A stretch of DNA of 64,000 nt from Mortierella alpina. Taxonomy: Eukaryota; Mortierellomycota; Mortierellomycetes; Mortierellales; Mortierellaceae. Position numbers and translations under genes: made by a program. Below, one piece after another: positions 33,801 to 48,517 of this stretch (positions within the stretch are counted from its first letter, which is position 1; the number at the start of each line of letters is the position of its first letter). The notes below the pieces were generated by a model. The model had not been told where the DNA came from, searched no databases, and worked only from the letters and a program-made list of their open reading frames with translations. The DNA is taken from NCBI GenBank assembly GCA_029449245.1, contig JANATF010000020.1, positions 62,001 to 126,000 on the forward strand. Reading direction: 5' to 3'.

Positions 33801-34166
33801 GCTGCCAAAGCCAAGCTCGAAGTCACTGGCAAGGACGCACAGGCCAAGGCGCAGGAACTGTTGAAGCAGGTGGACGATCTTTGGTCCCAGTGCGAGAACA
33901 AGTCGCGTGAATACGTCACTCGTACGCGCATGCTGGCCAAGAAGGCGAGCGAAGAGATTCAGGCCGCGGCTCGAGAGGCTCAGGAAACTATCGGGTCAGC
34001 AAAGGATACTGCGCAGGCTCGAGTACAGGAGGTCAAGGACAAGGTGCGCGATGCCATTGTGGACAACAAGTCGCAGCAGCATCCTCTGGGTGTCGAGAAC
34101 GACGAGCCTAATGTACGCATTTCTGTGGAGGAACCGGGTTCGGGACATCGCCATCACCGGCATTAG
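30864..34166 (+). CDS. membrane-anchored long amphipathic-helix (apolipoprotein/LEA-like) protein
   Basis: Exon 1 30864-30911 (16 codons, ending at a GTAAGT donor) joins exon 2 31227-34166 in phase 0 to give 995 aa. A Pro/Ser-rich N-terminus precedes a basic cluster (RPKRFRRW) and one hydrophobic segment at about residues 116-133, likely a membrane anchor. After it come proline- and tyrosine-punctuated 20-25-residue modules (YSEPVAEKLDETY, YAEPYVDQY, VHPHVNKAY, INPYAEQS), then about 600 residues of Lys/Ala/Glu-rich amphipathic helix (KEKAREAQEAV, QAKEKAKH). The C-terminus is His-rich. Composition resembles apolipoproteins or LEA proteins that bind lipid surfaces or dry membranes. No enzyme motif. 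Function is inferred only from composition. Confidence 0.78.
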
Positions 34167-35282
34167 GGGAGAGGCTAGTCGACAGTATTGAGATATGTAT
34201 GGCGATCAAGGAATACTGTCAGCGGGCAGATAGGGTTTATGAAAAACAAAATGACAAATGAATATGGCTATTGTTCGCACTCTTTTACAGGCCTACGCAA
34301 CGCATGTTTGTTGATCTATTGTTGGGGTAGCAATCTCTGGAAGGCGCGAGAACAAGAGAATAATGAGTTGTATGGATGTTGCACCAAAGGTCAAGAAGGT
34401 TTTACTGTGTGACCAAACGGACGGTCGAGAGAGCCTTGACTGGATCTAACTGGCGGATGTGTTCCCGAGGCCGGACACAGAAAATGGGGAGCCAGAGTCG
34501 ACTCGCAGCGTGCAACTTGCAGCAGTGGTTAGACCGCCAAACGGTGCCTCCTTTTGCCCTCGCGCAATCAAGTCGTGGGAATTCACCATCACATTGGCGG
34601 GCCAGCACAATGCTGCATGTCCTGGCTTGCGTTCCTTTTCGGCAGTGGATGCGCAGGAGGGGATGGCCAGCCGACCCTCCTGGGAAAATCGAAAACAAGC
34701 TTCGGGAGCAGAACGAGAGATCAGGCGGAGGCTAGGGAAGGAGAGACCGGCCGATGGACAGAGCTACTGTAGCTGCAGAACTCTGGACGAGCGAGAAGAG
34801 GGGAAGCGAGGGCTATTGGACAGCAGCAAGCAGAGTTGTTGGTGTGGACCTCGCAGCCCTTGGCCCTCGTAGGGTGCCCGAGAGAGCACACAGAGCACAC
34901 AGAGGGACAAACAAGCACCAGGCACGGCTCCTATTGGTCAGCATGCGCTGGCTGGCAATCTTGCCTATGCAAAATAATGAATGCAGCCTGTCGTTGGCGA
35001 GAAACTCTTTTTTTTTTTTTCCTTCGTTTGCGTTTTCTCGCGTGCTTTTGCTTTGTTCTTGTACCTGGACCCGAGTTCCCTCTTCTCCTGCATCTCTTCA
35101 TCTCCTCTTCTCTTCTTCTCTCCCACGCCAGTCTTCATCCCCTCCCCTGCTCGTCCTCCTCTTCAGCGACCAGATTCGTAGCGCGATCCGACCAGACAGG
35201 ACACAGTCTCCCACCTCAACAGCATAGCCCATCCCAGCGACTCGCTCACCAAGGGACATCCCACACACACACACACAACGAG
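34167..35282. other. intergenic, helical protein / paraoxonase-like gene
   Basis: About 1.1 kb between two genes on the + strand. The last 300 bp are T/C-rich and end in a short (CA)n run just before the paraoxonase-like ATG. ORFs here have no family features. Confidence 0.45.
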
Positions 35283-36985
35283 ATGCCTTCAGCCTCGCTC
35301 ATCGCGCTCAGCGCAATTGCCGCCATAGTCGGCGTTGCTGTCTACCTCCCCAGTAAGCACAGCTGCTGAGCTGCAGTTTGAAATCAGAAACCACTCCATC
35401 TACAGAGGATCCAGGCTTTCTTGAGAGCCAACATGACTAACGGACGCGACTTTCCTTTTTCTTTTCTTCTGCGTCTGCCTGCTCGCTTCCGTTGGACATT
35501 GAATCTCTTTCAGTGCAAAGAACAATTACACTGCTCGAGGGCCCTGCTATAGTTCCCAACTTTGGAATGGACAAATGTCAGCGCGTCTCTGGTAAGGAGT
35601 CAAAAAAAAACCAGAAATCACTTTGCGCTTCCCAACGTGCGTTGGGAAACATCCTTGTTGACTTGTCACTCCCTCTGTTGTCTGTGTACTCGTATAGGCC
35701 CTTCGTTCTGCGATGATGTTCGTATCCAACGCAATCTTAATCTCGGATTCTTGGCCTGCGACCCTTCCCTCCCATACCGCAACTTTGCAGCGAGCGTATT
35801 TGACGAGGCCAAGATGACGGAGGATGGCGCACTCTGGGTCTATGATCTCAACAAGGTAATACTAGTCAACCTTTTGCTTTTTGCCGGCGGCGTTCGGCCT
35901 TCTCCCTTCAAGAGTAATGCGGGACATATATCTAACCTTGAGACCGTCTTTGACCCACGCGGCATTCTTCTTATTAGGCTGGAACACCCGCGGAGAAGCT
36001 GACCATCAAGGGCTTCGATGGCCCATTCCACCCAAGCGGCATCTCGTTTGCACCTACCTCGGAGGATGGCACACCCGCGCGCGTAGTGATTCTGGTGGTC
36101 AACCACGTGCCCCTGGAGGTACCCCGGGTCGAAGTCCTCTATTATTACCCTGCTCGCAAGAGTCTTGTTTACAAAAAGACTATTTCGAGTGAATACTTTT
36201 TTGCCGCCAACAAGATTGCGGCGACAGCGTCCAACATGGTTCACCAGCTCGATGACACACCGTCGTTCTTTGTCACCAACGATCATGGCTACAACCTCAC
36301 GGACTGGAAGCGTGAATACGAGGAAAAGTACAACTTGCCGGCTGCATCGCTGGTCTATTACAATGCGCGGGCAGACAAGGCGCAGGAGGTTGGATGGCGC
36401 TTCCAGATGCCACTGGCGCTGGTGGCGGCGGAAGATACTGACTCTGTTTGGCTGACGCTGGCCAAGGGCGGAACCGTGGATCGGTACAAGTCGCATTTGT
36501 TGTCACCGGAGCATCAGGAGCAGCAGGTTTTGGCAGCGGATACGCAGCGGCCTATTACGATTGCGTGGCCGGGCATGATGAATGAGGAGATTCTGCACAC
36601 GAAGCGGGTGAATGTGGGGATTGACTATGATCTGGAGAGCAAGACGTTGTTGACGGTGTCGCACCCGAAATGGAACGACTATGTGCAGGTGGCAAAGGAC
36701 AGGTTGCAGAACAAGGATTCAGAGCCCTCGAAGAAAGCGGGTTTCGTGCTCTCAAAGGGGAATATGTATCCTGTGCGTGTGGGCGAGACCCGCCCCAAGC
36801 CCCAGAAGGATGTGGTCTTTGACCCTGCGGAGAAACCTCGGCGGTACCGATACCAGATGTTTATGGAGGAGGTGATCAGCCATGACGGAAGCGAGTTTGG
36901 CACACCCTCGGCTGTTGCGGTGAAGGGAGACAGGGCGCTGGTGTCGAGTCATTATGAGCATGGCTTCCTGGACTGCCGGATCTAA
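35283..36985 (+). CDS. paraoxonase/arylesterase-like beta-propeller protein
   Basis: Four exons, 35283-35352, 35514-35591, 35698-35855 and 35978-36985, give 437 aa. The N-terminus is a hydrophobic signal or signal-anchor (MPSASLIALSAIAAIVGVAV), as in paraoxonases, which often keep it. Then come GPFHPSGISF (cf. HPHGIS of PON1), VVILVVNHVP, FFVTNDHGY, TLLTVSHPKW and a C-terminal SSHYEHGFLDC, in the order of the PON six-bladed propeller. By manual alignment the two acidic residues near the N-terminus read D-D instead of E-D. Some other calcium ligands (PON1 Asn224, Asp269) have no obvious equivalent, so hydrolytic activity is uncertain. Likely in the secretory pathway or membrane-bound. Confidence 0.75.
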
Positions 36986-37876
36986 AAAAGCGCTGGGGTG
37001 TGTATATGCTTTTTACATAGCTACAACAGAAACGATATGTAATATTTTCATCCTTTTTTAGTTTGAGATATCGAGCAGCTGTTATTGATTTGGGATATGG
37101 AGCACGATCGATTGGCATAGGCTTTCCCAGGACCACTCGACGTGTTGTGCGTGTTGTGCATACTGGTAATTAGGTAGGCCCAAACAAAGCTGCAACGCGA
37201 TGCTTCTACGCCGGGGGGAGGGGGGACGTTTGTCGGTGCATCTGTCCTGTTGGCAGTGCTCACAAACCCCAAGGCATAGTCTACAGAGTCTACATACACA
37301 TAGGCCTCAGACAAGGCACTCAGAGATGCGGACAATCTAAAAGGTTAAGACTGAGACGAGAGCTTTCGTGCTACAGTGCTACAGTGCAGACCCGCCATCG
37401 CGGAACAAAGAGCAAAGAGAGTCGAGCCGAAGAGAGGGGGGAGTGAGAGACACACACACACACAAATACACACAGAAAGAGAGAGAGAGGGAGAGGAAGG
37501 GAGAGAGAGTGAGAGGCACACACACACACACACAGAGAGAGAATGGGTGAGCAGTGGACTGACCGACTCCCCCTTTCTCGTTGCAACGACGATGATGGCG
37601 GTGGGTACAATCGCTCCTCTCCCTCTCTCCTTTCTTTCTCGTCCACTCGTTCTCTCTTTTCTCTCTTCTCCTTCTCGCTCTCTCTCTCTCGCTGCCTCTC
37701 TCGTGTCGCTCTCTCGCTCCTGTCCGTCTTCATTTTCGGTGCTTCTTTGAAATCCTCTCTCATTGAGCGACCTGTCCATCCTTCTTGACCACGTTCAGCT
37801 GCACACTTCCTCATCCGCCACCAAAAATACCCAGCATACCTTCCATCTGCCCTGCCTGCACCGTGCATTCCACCCC
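36986..37876. other. intergenic with low-complexity tracts upstream of Kelch gene
   Basis: About 890 nt. From 37430 to 37540 the + strand is a purine/CA-rich tract (gagaga plus two (CA)n runs). From 37620 to 37720 it is CT-rich. No coding unit is recognised; the T/C-rich part likely belongs to the Kelch gene leader. Confidence 0.5.
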
Positions 37877-38122
37877 ATGGACACGTCCATAGTCCCACGG
37901 GAACAAGCACAGCCCAACAGTCCCAAGCCCACGATGACGCCGGGAAGAAGGTATATGCTCGCACGTATACAGCTCCTTGCACATTCCACATTGTCGAATG
38001 TAACACGGCATAGATGCCAGATGCCAGATGCCAGATGCCAGATGCCAGATGAGACTGGGTCCTTCCCCGGGTCTCCTTGGATGCAAAGGAAGGGCATGGA
38101 AAGAGAAGGTTCGAGTGATGGC

Positions 38123-38155
<33 letters not shown>

Positions 38156-41129
38156 GCCTTGTCCGTCAGACTCGCGTGGCTGCATATCCGAGAGTTCTCA
38201 GCCAGTCCCCCCCCGATAACTCTTTTCTAGGATTACTACTGTCTGGCTGTGTCAAGACACACAGCACGCACACAACACATCATCACTGTTGTGATATTAT
38301 TTGAGTCGAGGTGTCTGATCAACTGTCTTTTTGTCTCTTTGTTCTTCATTCACCTTCTCCCCTGCTGCCGGCCTCTTTGCTCGCTCTGCCTCGCTCTGCC
38401 CCTCGGCCGTCTCCTCCGATCCACCTCAGATCCAGGGCCCAGTCGCCTGCCATTGCCCCATCCCGCCACCCTGCATCGACACTGCATTCCCAGCCGCTCG
38501 ATCACTACACGCCCCAGTACCCTTCTCGCTCGTCGTCGCATCCGCACTCATACAACCTGCTCCTCCGCCAGCCTTCGTCCGTCTCATCCTCGCCTGCGCT
38601 CACCACCACCACCACCACCACCTCAACCTCAACCTCAACCGCAACCTCATCCACTGCTGCCGACTCCCACAGCTCCACGAGCATAAGCTCCTACAGCCTC
38701 ACTGGCTCATTCTCCACCACCGCCAGCAGCATTCGCGAAGGAGTCATCGTCAGCAACAGCATCCTCAACAACGCAGTCAACCAGAGCATCCTGGCACACA
38801 GCACCGACGCACGAGACGGTCTGATTAGCAACAACAGCGCCAAACACAAGAGAGGTCTCTCCGTCGGCACAATGTCCACCAACAGCCCCAACACCACAGC
38901 GTCGTACCAACAGCCACCTCTACCTCCACCCCCATCATATCATACCCAGCAGCAGCAACAGCAGCAGCAGCCCTACTCCTCCAGCGCTGCCTCCCGCCCA
39001 CTCATGAATTCCCAAAGAAACCACCCGTCCTCGTCACCTGCATCTCCATCCTCCGCGAGCAATATCAATCATCCGTCGCAGATGAACACGTCCTTTACCT
39101 CCTCTGTCGGGTCAGGAGAGGCGATCGTAGTCAACGCAGGATGCCTGAGCAACGGCGCCTCTTCAGGACTCGACAGCAACAACTACGACAGCCGCCTGGT
39201 GGATCCTTCCTCGTCCTCTAGGGCAACACCATCAAATTTCGAACTTTCGGCAGGTGCAGGTGCAGGTGCAGGTGCAGGCGAGCTCCCTTCTGCTACCGTC
39301 ACTCCAGCCACATCCACCTCGTCCACAGCAGCACACAGTCCCCACGCCTCTGGGTCTCCATCCTACTCTCGGCATAACACTCATCAACACACCTCGAGCA
39401 CGGCCACAGCCAGTAGCTTTCAAGGATCAGGCTCAGGACTAGCGGCCGGTACTGGAACCGGAGCCGGTGCTGGAACTGGAGCAAACACTGGAACAGGAGC
39501 TGGAGCAGTAACAGGAGCACAACCTGCTCCCTCATCGCGAAAACACCATCGACACAAGGTGGAGGCGAATGCACCCCGACCCAGCGCCACGGTTTCACCC
39601 GCGCCAACACCTGCGATGCACTGGTCGCGTGCCAGAGTCCATGGTCAGATCCCACCAAAAGAGCTCCGCGCTCAGACGGTCAATCTTGTCGGCGAGTCGG
39701 TCTATGTCTTTGGAGGATGCGACACAAAGAATTGCTTCAACACGCTATACATTTTCGATGCAGGTAAATGGCCGACCTTTTGTTGGAATACACACGCGTA
39801 ATGGCCAGTTTTCTAAACTTGCTGCATCGAAAGGTACATTTTCTGACTAACCCAATTTGTTATGGGGCATAGACACGATGCATTGGTCACAGCCCAAGAC
39901 GTTTGGGTCGATTCCACCCCCTTGCAGGGCCCACTCCTCGACCCTGGTGGACAACAAACGTCTGTATGTCTTTGGAGGCGGCGATGGACCCCATTACTTC
40001 AATGAGCTCTACATGCTTGACACAGGTACACTATCTCCTGGACTTTATGATTGCTCTATATGCATTTTTTGAGTTTTTCCTTGTGCTAACTGCATGGATG
40101 ATGAAACCATCGATCTCGACTGGATTAGACACGCTGACGTGGACAAATCCCCAGACGACAGGTGACCGGCCATGCCGTCGGCGCGCACACACAACATGTG
40201 TGTACAACAACTGCATCTATGTCTTTGGAGGTGGCGATGGAGTTCAGGCATTGAATGATACTTACAAGCTGGACCTGGCCGAGATGCGGTGGAGTGAGGT
40301 CAAAACGACGGGCCAGATGCCCATTGCACGTGGATACCACACCAGCAACCTGATCAAGTCGCAGTTCATTGTCTATGGAGGAAGCGACGGCCATGAGTGC
40401 TTTTCAGATATTCATGTACTGGATCTGGGTAAGGAGCAAAAAAACAAAAGGGCACAAACAAAACTAACAAACAAAAAACAAACATTCAAAAATAACCACG
40501 TTTTTCATACATGGTCGAGAGTACGCAACAGGCTATCGGAGAAAAAAAAACACTCACCTCTCTCTCTACTTCTCTGGATATACATATGTCTATATCTATC
40601 TCTTTGATCAGAGACGAAGGAGTGGGTCAAGATAGACATTAATAGGGCGCTACCAAGACTGTCGCACACGGCCACACAGGTTGGATCGTACCTGTTTGTG
40701 GTGGGAGGACACGACGGAAGCAGGTACTCGTGTGATGTCGTGATGCTCAACCTAGTGACCTGGTCATGGGAGACGCGCAAGGTGTATGGGATTCCACCTG
40801 CAGGACGCGGATACCATGCCTCGCTGCTGTATGACTCTCGGCTGTTCATGTTTGGCGGATACGATGGCCAGACGGTCTTTGATGACATTTACATATTGGA
40901 TTTGAGTACATGCGCCTATCTGCCCCAGATCACCGACTTTCAGGTACCCCTTGAACTAATTCTGCCACTATGCTCTTTATGCCTCATGTGCCTGCCGGTC
41001 GAGCGCTAACGCGTTCTATCTTTGCATTTTGAATTTTGTGGTTGAATTGGATAGATTCTTCTCCGACGTGCTGAACACGAGGAGGAGGAGGAGGACGGAG
41101 AGTACGAGAGAGATGCATCACAGTCATAG
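37877..41129 (+). CDS. Kelch-repeat beta-propeller protein with long disordered N-terminus
   Basis: Six exons, 37877-37950, 38430-39763, 39873-40025, 40129-40428, 40612-40943 and 41055-41129, give 755 aa. The first 400 residues are Ser/Thr/Pro-rich with Gln and Gly-Ala/Gly-Thr repeats. Then a series of Kelch blades follows, each with a Tyr/hydrophobic-VFGG strand and a paired Trp: VYVFGGCD, LYVFGGGDG, IYVFGGGDG, FIVYGGSDG, LFVVGGHDG, LFMFGGYDG. The tail is acidic (EHEEEEEDGEYERD). The first exon (MDTSIVPREQAQ, then TMTPGRR) is inferred: exon 2 has no in-frame ATG before its middle, and this exon supplies a start, a donor and the right phase. Such proteins act as interaction scaffolds, for example in polarity or signalling; the partner is unknown. 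Confidence 0.8.
38013..38051 (+). repeat. GATGCCA 7-bp tandem repeat in Kelch intron 1
   Basis: Five perfect 7-bp copies and a partial sixth, inside the inferred 479-nt first intron of the Kelch gene. Confidence 0.92.
38121..38155 (+). repeat. (CTGT)n microsatellite in Kelch intron 1
   Basis: About eight CTGT units, 70 bp downstream of the GATGCCA array, in the same intron. Confidence 0.92.
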
Positions 41130-44242
<3,113 letters not shown>

Positions 44243-46854
44243 ATGGGAAACGGCTCCAGCAGAGATCAGGAAGACATCTTTGACAATGAAGGCAAGGACA
44301 GTCTCCCATGTCCTTCAACTGCTCCAGCAAATGAGCCCCTTGTCAACACATGCTGCATTTCAGTTTGACTAAATGCAACCATCCAACCTTTTTTTTTTTC
44401 TTTTTCTCTTTCACCCTCCCTTGGACATGCAGTCAACCTCTTCCAATTCAAACTGCTCCGAGTCATTGGCAAGGGATCCTTCGGCAAGGTAAACTACAAC
44501 ACTGAAATGACTTCTACAGGAACACTAAAAGTCAATGGAGGGACTGTGTCCTCTTTTTTTTTGTTTTCAAAGGTGGCATTGAGGGGCGAGGGTTGCACAG
44601 CCATTCCTGTCTCTTGACTGCCAGGAACAGTTCACCCCCGCATCAGCTTATTTCTTCCATGCAGCTGTCTGGGGATGTTACCGATGCCATAATGCAAATT
44701 GAGCCTTTTCTTTTTTTTTTTGCTGCTCCGAATGGGATTCGCCCTCTTTTTCTCATCCAACTTTCCCGTAACGCCGCGTGTGCACCCCTTCCTTCCCTGG
44801 TCAACTCCATATGCTCTTGGTTTTTTTGGATCTTGGAAGCTAAATATCAGAAATATTCCAACTCTAAAACGCTTTCTTGCCTGGCCGGGTGACATAACGG
44901 CTAAACAAGAAACGGCTCCCAGTCCCACAACTCCTCTTCCATCCTGTGGCCCCCCCCCTTTGGAGTGGACCTCACTTTTCTCGTCTCTTTTCTCGTCTCT
45001 TTTCTCGTCTCTTTTTGTATTCATATTGACACACGAAATCAGATCGACAGAAAGGTTATCTTTCTTGCCATGGAGCAAAAACAGCGCGAAAAATATACCC
45101 AATTGAACAAACACGCGAAAAGTGTTTCTTGGGAGGCGGGTTCAACAAATCACTAACAATGAAGCATTGCATACAGGTCCGCATGGTAGAACGGCGCGAG
45201 ACGGGCAAGATCTACGCACTCAAGTATATATCCAAGGCACAGGTCATCAAAATGGAGGCTGTCAGGAACATTTTGCGGGAACGGCAGATCCTGGAGACCC
45301 TGGACCATGCGTTTGTCGTGAACATGCGTTTTGCGTTCCAGGACGACGAATACATGTACATGTGTATGGACCTCATGTAAGGGCTTTCTTTTCATTTTTC
45401 ATTTTCACTTTGACTCGTGGTGTTCATGAGAGACAAAACGCACTTGAGGGATACTTCATAGGGTTTGTTTGTTATGCATGTCCACGAGGCGGCTCATCAT
45501 ACAGGCAATACCACCATAAGTACTGAACGAGGAGAATTTTACCATTGCAAAAGTACTAATGGCTAATTGCTGACCTATCGAAATCTACACTTTAGGATGG
45601 GCGGCGATCTGAGATTTCACTTGAACAGAAAGCAGTTTGGCGAGGACGTGGTTCGGTTCTGGATTGCGGAGCTCTGCTCTGCAGTAACACATCTGCACTC
45701 ACAAGGAATCGTGCACAGAGATATCAAACCTGATAACGTGCTGCTCGACGAGAAGGGCCATGCCCATTTGACGGATTTCAACATTGGCTGCAAACTCACA
45801 CCCGAGAAGCCGTTTCTCACCTCACAATCAGGAACAGTGGCGTACATGGCCCCCGAGGTCTTTAAAGGCAGCGGATATGGTACAAGTATCGATTGGTGGG
45901 CTCTTGGAGTCGTCTTTTACGAGAGCATCTATGGCAAGCGGCCTTTTCAGACAGAGAACATCAATGATTTGAAAAGGGCCATCTCAACACAGAGCGTAGA
46001 GTATCCTGAGAAGGACGGTCTGTCCCGAGAGTGCATCTCTGCCATGCGTGGGGTGAGTTCTCCTTCGTGTCTTTTTTTTTTTTTTTGTTCTATTTCAGCG
46101 CTATTTGGAAGGATAGAGGTACAATTGCAAGTATGTCAGCAAGCTGTACCTCATTATGCAAGACTAGATCACTAACGGGGCTCTTGTCTATTCGTCACTA
46201 CGCTTTCTTATTTTTTCTTGGTCACAGTTCCTTACTAGGGATCCCAAGGAGCGATTGGGCGTCAAAGGAGGCATGGACGCGATTCGGCAGCATCCTTTTT
46301 TCCAAGACGGCGCTTACCAGACCAACCTGGATAATTGGTGGTACATGCTAGAGACCAAGCAGTTGTCGCCCAAATTCCAACCCTCGTCCGAGCACAATAA
46401 CTTTGATGCGACGTATGATCTGGAGGAACTATTGTTGGACGACGAGCCGCTGACGTACCGATCCACGCGGAAACGAGCGCAGAGAATGCTCAAGGAGAAG
46501 GACAAGGCAATCAAGGAAGAGAATGCTCGGCTCAAGGCGGAGCAGGAAGCTGCAGCGGCAGCAGCAGAACTCGCCATGTCGGCTATGGCAATATCTGCGG
46601 AGGACTATTATAACAGCGGCAGGGACGTTAGGGACGGCGGATACCATCAGCAGCAGCAGCAGCAACAGCAGCAACCAATGCAACAGCAGCCAATGCAATA
46701 TTCACGGAATGAGAAGCCAACCAGCGACAAGCAGCTGAAGAACAAGAAAAAGTCGAAACTCTACCTCGCTGGCAATGGCGGTGGGAAAGAGAGCGACAAC
46801 AGCAACAACAGCAGTACCAACAGCATCCATGTACATCTTTCACAGCCGTATCTA

Positions 46855-46889
<35 letters not shown>

Positions 46890-48168
46890 TCCATCCCCGC
46901 CATCGGCTCCATCACCGCAGTCTCAAGCAGGCTCGCCTTATATAAAGCCATCACCATTTCAATCAATACCAACATCGCCTCTAGAGCCCGGCGGTCGACT
47001 AGGAATGTCTGGACCACCATCCGCTCCGCCACCGCCCTTGCCGCCCATACAATTCCCAGCACCTCCTCCACCTTCCGCCACTCGCCAGTCGGGCCAGCAC
47101 GTCCGACACACCAATGGCAGTCTGTATAGTCGTCACCATGCTTCCTCTTCATTACCGCCGCCTCCGACTCAGAGTCCTCCCTTGAACCCAGTACTGCAGA
47201 ACCAGACCCAGACCCAGAGCCAGCATCAGTACTCGACCTCGACCTCCTCAACGTCGAAACTGTCCCTCGAAACCCCCAAATCCAATGTCTCGATCGTCGC
47301 TGCCATGGGTCCAGGTGGGCAGCAAAGTGGGCACACTGTTAGCGGCTACAGCTATTCAACTGCAAGCCATCAGAACAACCATGGAGTGACAGCCATCTAT
47401 CTCTCCAAACCCGCAGTTCCGTCCACGAAAGGAGGAGGAGGTGGTGGTGGGGCTGGATACTCGACATCGTATAACCCTTCGACGCCATTTCAACATCACA
47501 AGAGCAAAAAAGCGTTTTGTGCCGAGGAGGATCTTGTAGGCAAGTCGTACCCGGGAACATCATCATCATTATCACAGCAGCAGCAACAACATTCGTTCCA
47601 GCACCAGCAGCAGGATCAATATCAGCAGCAGCAACAGTACCCGTCGGCTAGCACCTCTTCATCGTCGTCTGTGGGCGGAGGCAACAATCCCCTGCCAAAC
47701 CCTCTTCCTGGCCGTGGTCAATTGCCCGCCCATAGTCCGCTCCACAAGTTTGCTCAGCAGCAACAGCAGCAGTTGTATCAACCTCATCCGCAGCCATATA
47801 ACCAACAGCAGTACCAGACACCGATCCAACGACACAGCTCACCTGCTACCTCTACCAGTACCAATGCCAACATTACAGCACAGGCACAACAGGTACAGCA
47901 GGCACAGCAAGCGCAGCAAGCAGCCGTGGCTATGGCCGTAGCGAATGCCAAGGCAGCAGCAGCAGCAGCAGCAGAGGCCGCGGCGGATGCGGCAATGGCC
48001 TCTGGGAACATGACGAGGAAAGAAAAGATTGCGTACCAGATGGCGCTGATTGACCGAGAGTTCACGACGTTCGATTATACAGTCTACGAGAGCTACAACG
48101 GCTTGGTCGATCCCTTGACCATGTCGGTAGGAGATCCGCCAGAATGGGTCCGAAGTCGGGACTACTAA
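44243..48168 (+). CDS. YANK/STK32-type AGC serine/threonine kinase with Gln-rich tail
   Basis: Five exons, 44243-44291, 44433-44488, 45177-45376, 45596-46052 and 46228-48168, give 900 aa. MGNGSS at the N-terminus fits an N-myristoylation site. The kinase domain starts VNLFQFKLLRVIGKGSFGKV with catalytic Lys51 in YALKY, HRDIKPDN with Asp144, and DFN (162-164) in place of DFG. DFN at this site is the hallmark of YANK/STK32 kinases. MAPEVF and DWWALGVVFYE follow, then RDPKERLGVKGG. The tail after about residue 370 carries the FELEE-like block (FDATYDLEELLLDDEPL), a basic coiled coil, then about 480 residues rich in Gln, Ser, Pro and Ala. The first intron has a GC donor (44292-44293). Likely membrane-associated through the lipid; substrates unknown. 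Confidence 0.88.
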
Positions 48169-48517
48169 GTTGGGGGGGGAGACGTTTTTTTACCTTCCTT
48201 TCTTTTTTTGCAACTACTCTCTCTCTCTCATTACGTTTTCTCTTTGGAACAAACAAAAGAAAAAACAAAGATTGGGACCTTGGGCGGCAGGGCAAGCCTA
48301 CATAGAGTTCCCGCCCGGGTATCCGTTTTTCTTTTATCAGTCAATAATAAAAAGTCGCGCGGCGTGTATATTACTATTTTCTACTCTAGGGATCGAATGC
48401 AGATGGACGTTGGAGGTTCAATGGTTCTTTTTTTTTTTCTTTTATATCTTTAATAGAAAAGGAATGATGTTTTTTTTTTTCTTTCTAAAGTACATGGTTT
48501 TGTTTTACGTCTGTTTT
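48169..48517. other. convergent 3' intergenic, kinase / GST
   Basis: About 350 nt, T-rich on the + strand, with an AATAAA for the kinase at 48346-48351. No gene. Confidence 0.5.
48346..48351 (+). terminator. polyadenylation signal AATAAA of kinase gene
   Basis: AATAAA about 178 nt past the kinase stop codon in a T-rich region. Confidence 0.4.

Noticed and set aside
38000-38160. short direct repeats that could suggest a CRISPR array
   Set aside because: Units are 4-7 bp with no spacers, in a eukaryotic intron; simple tandem repeats.
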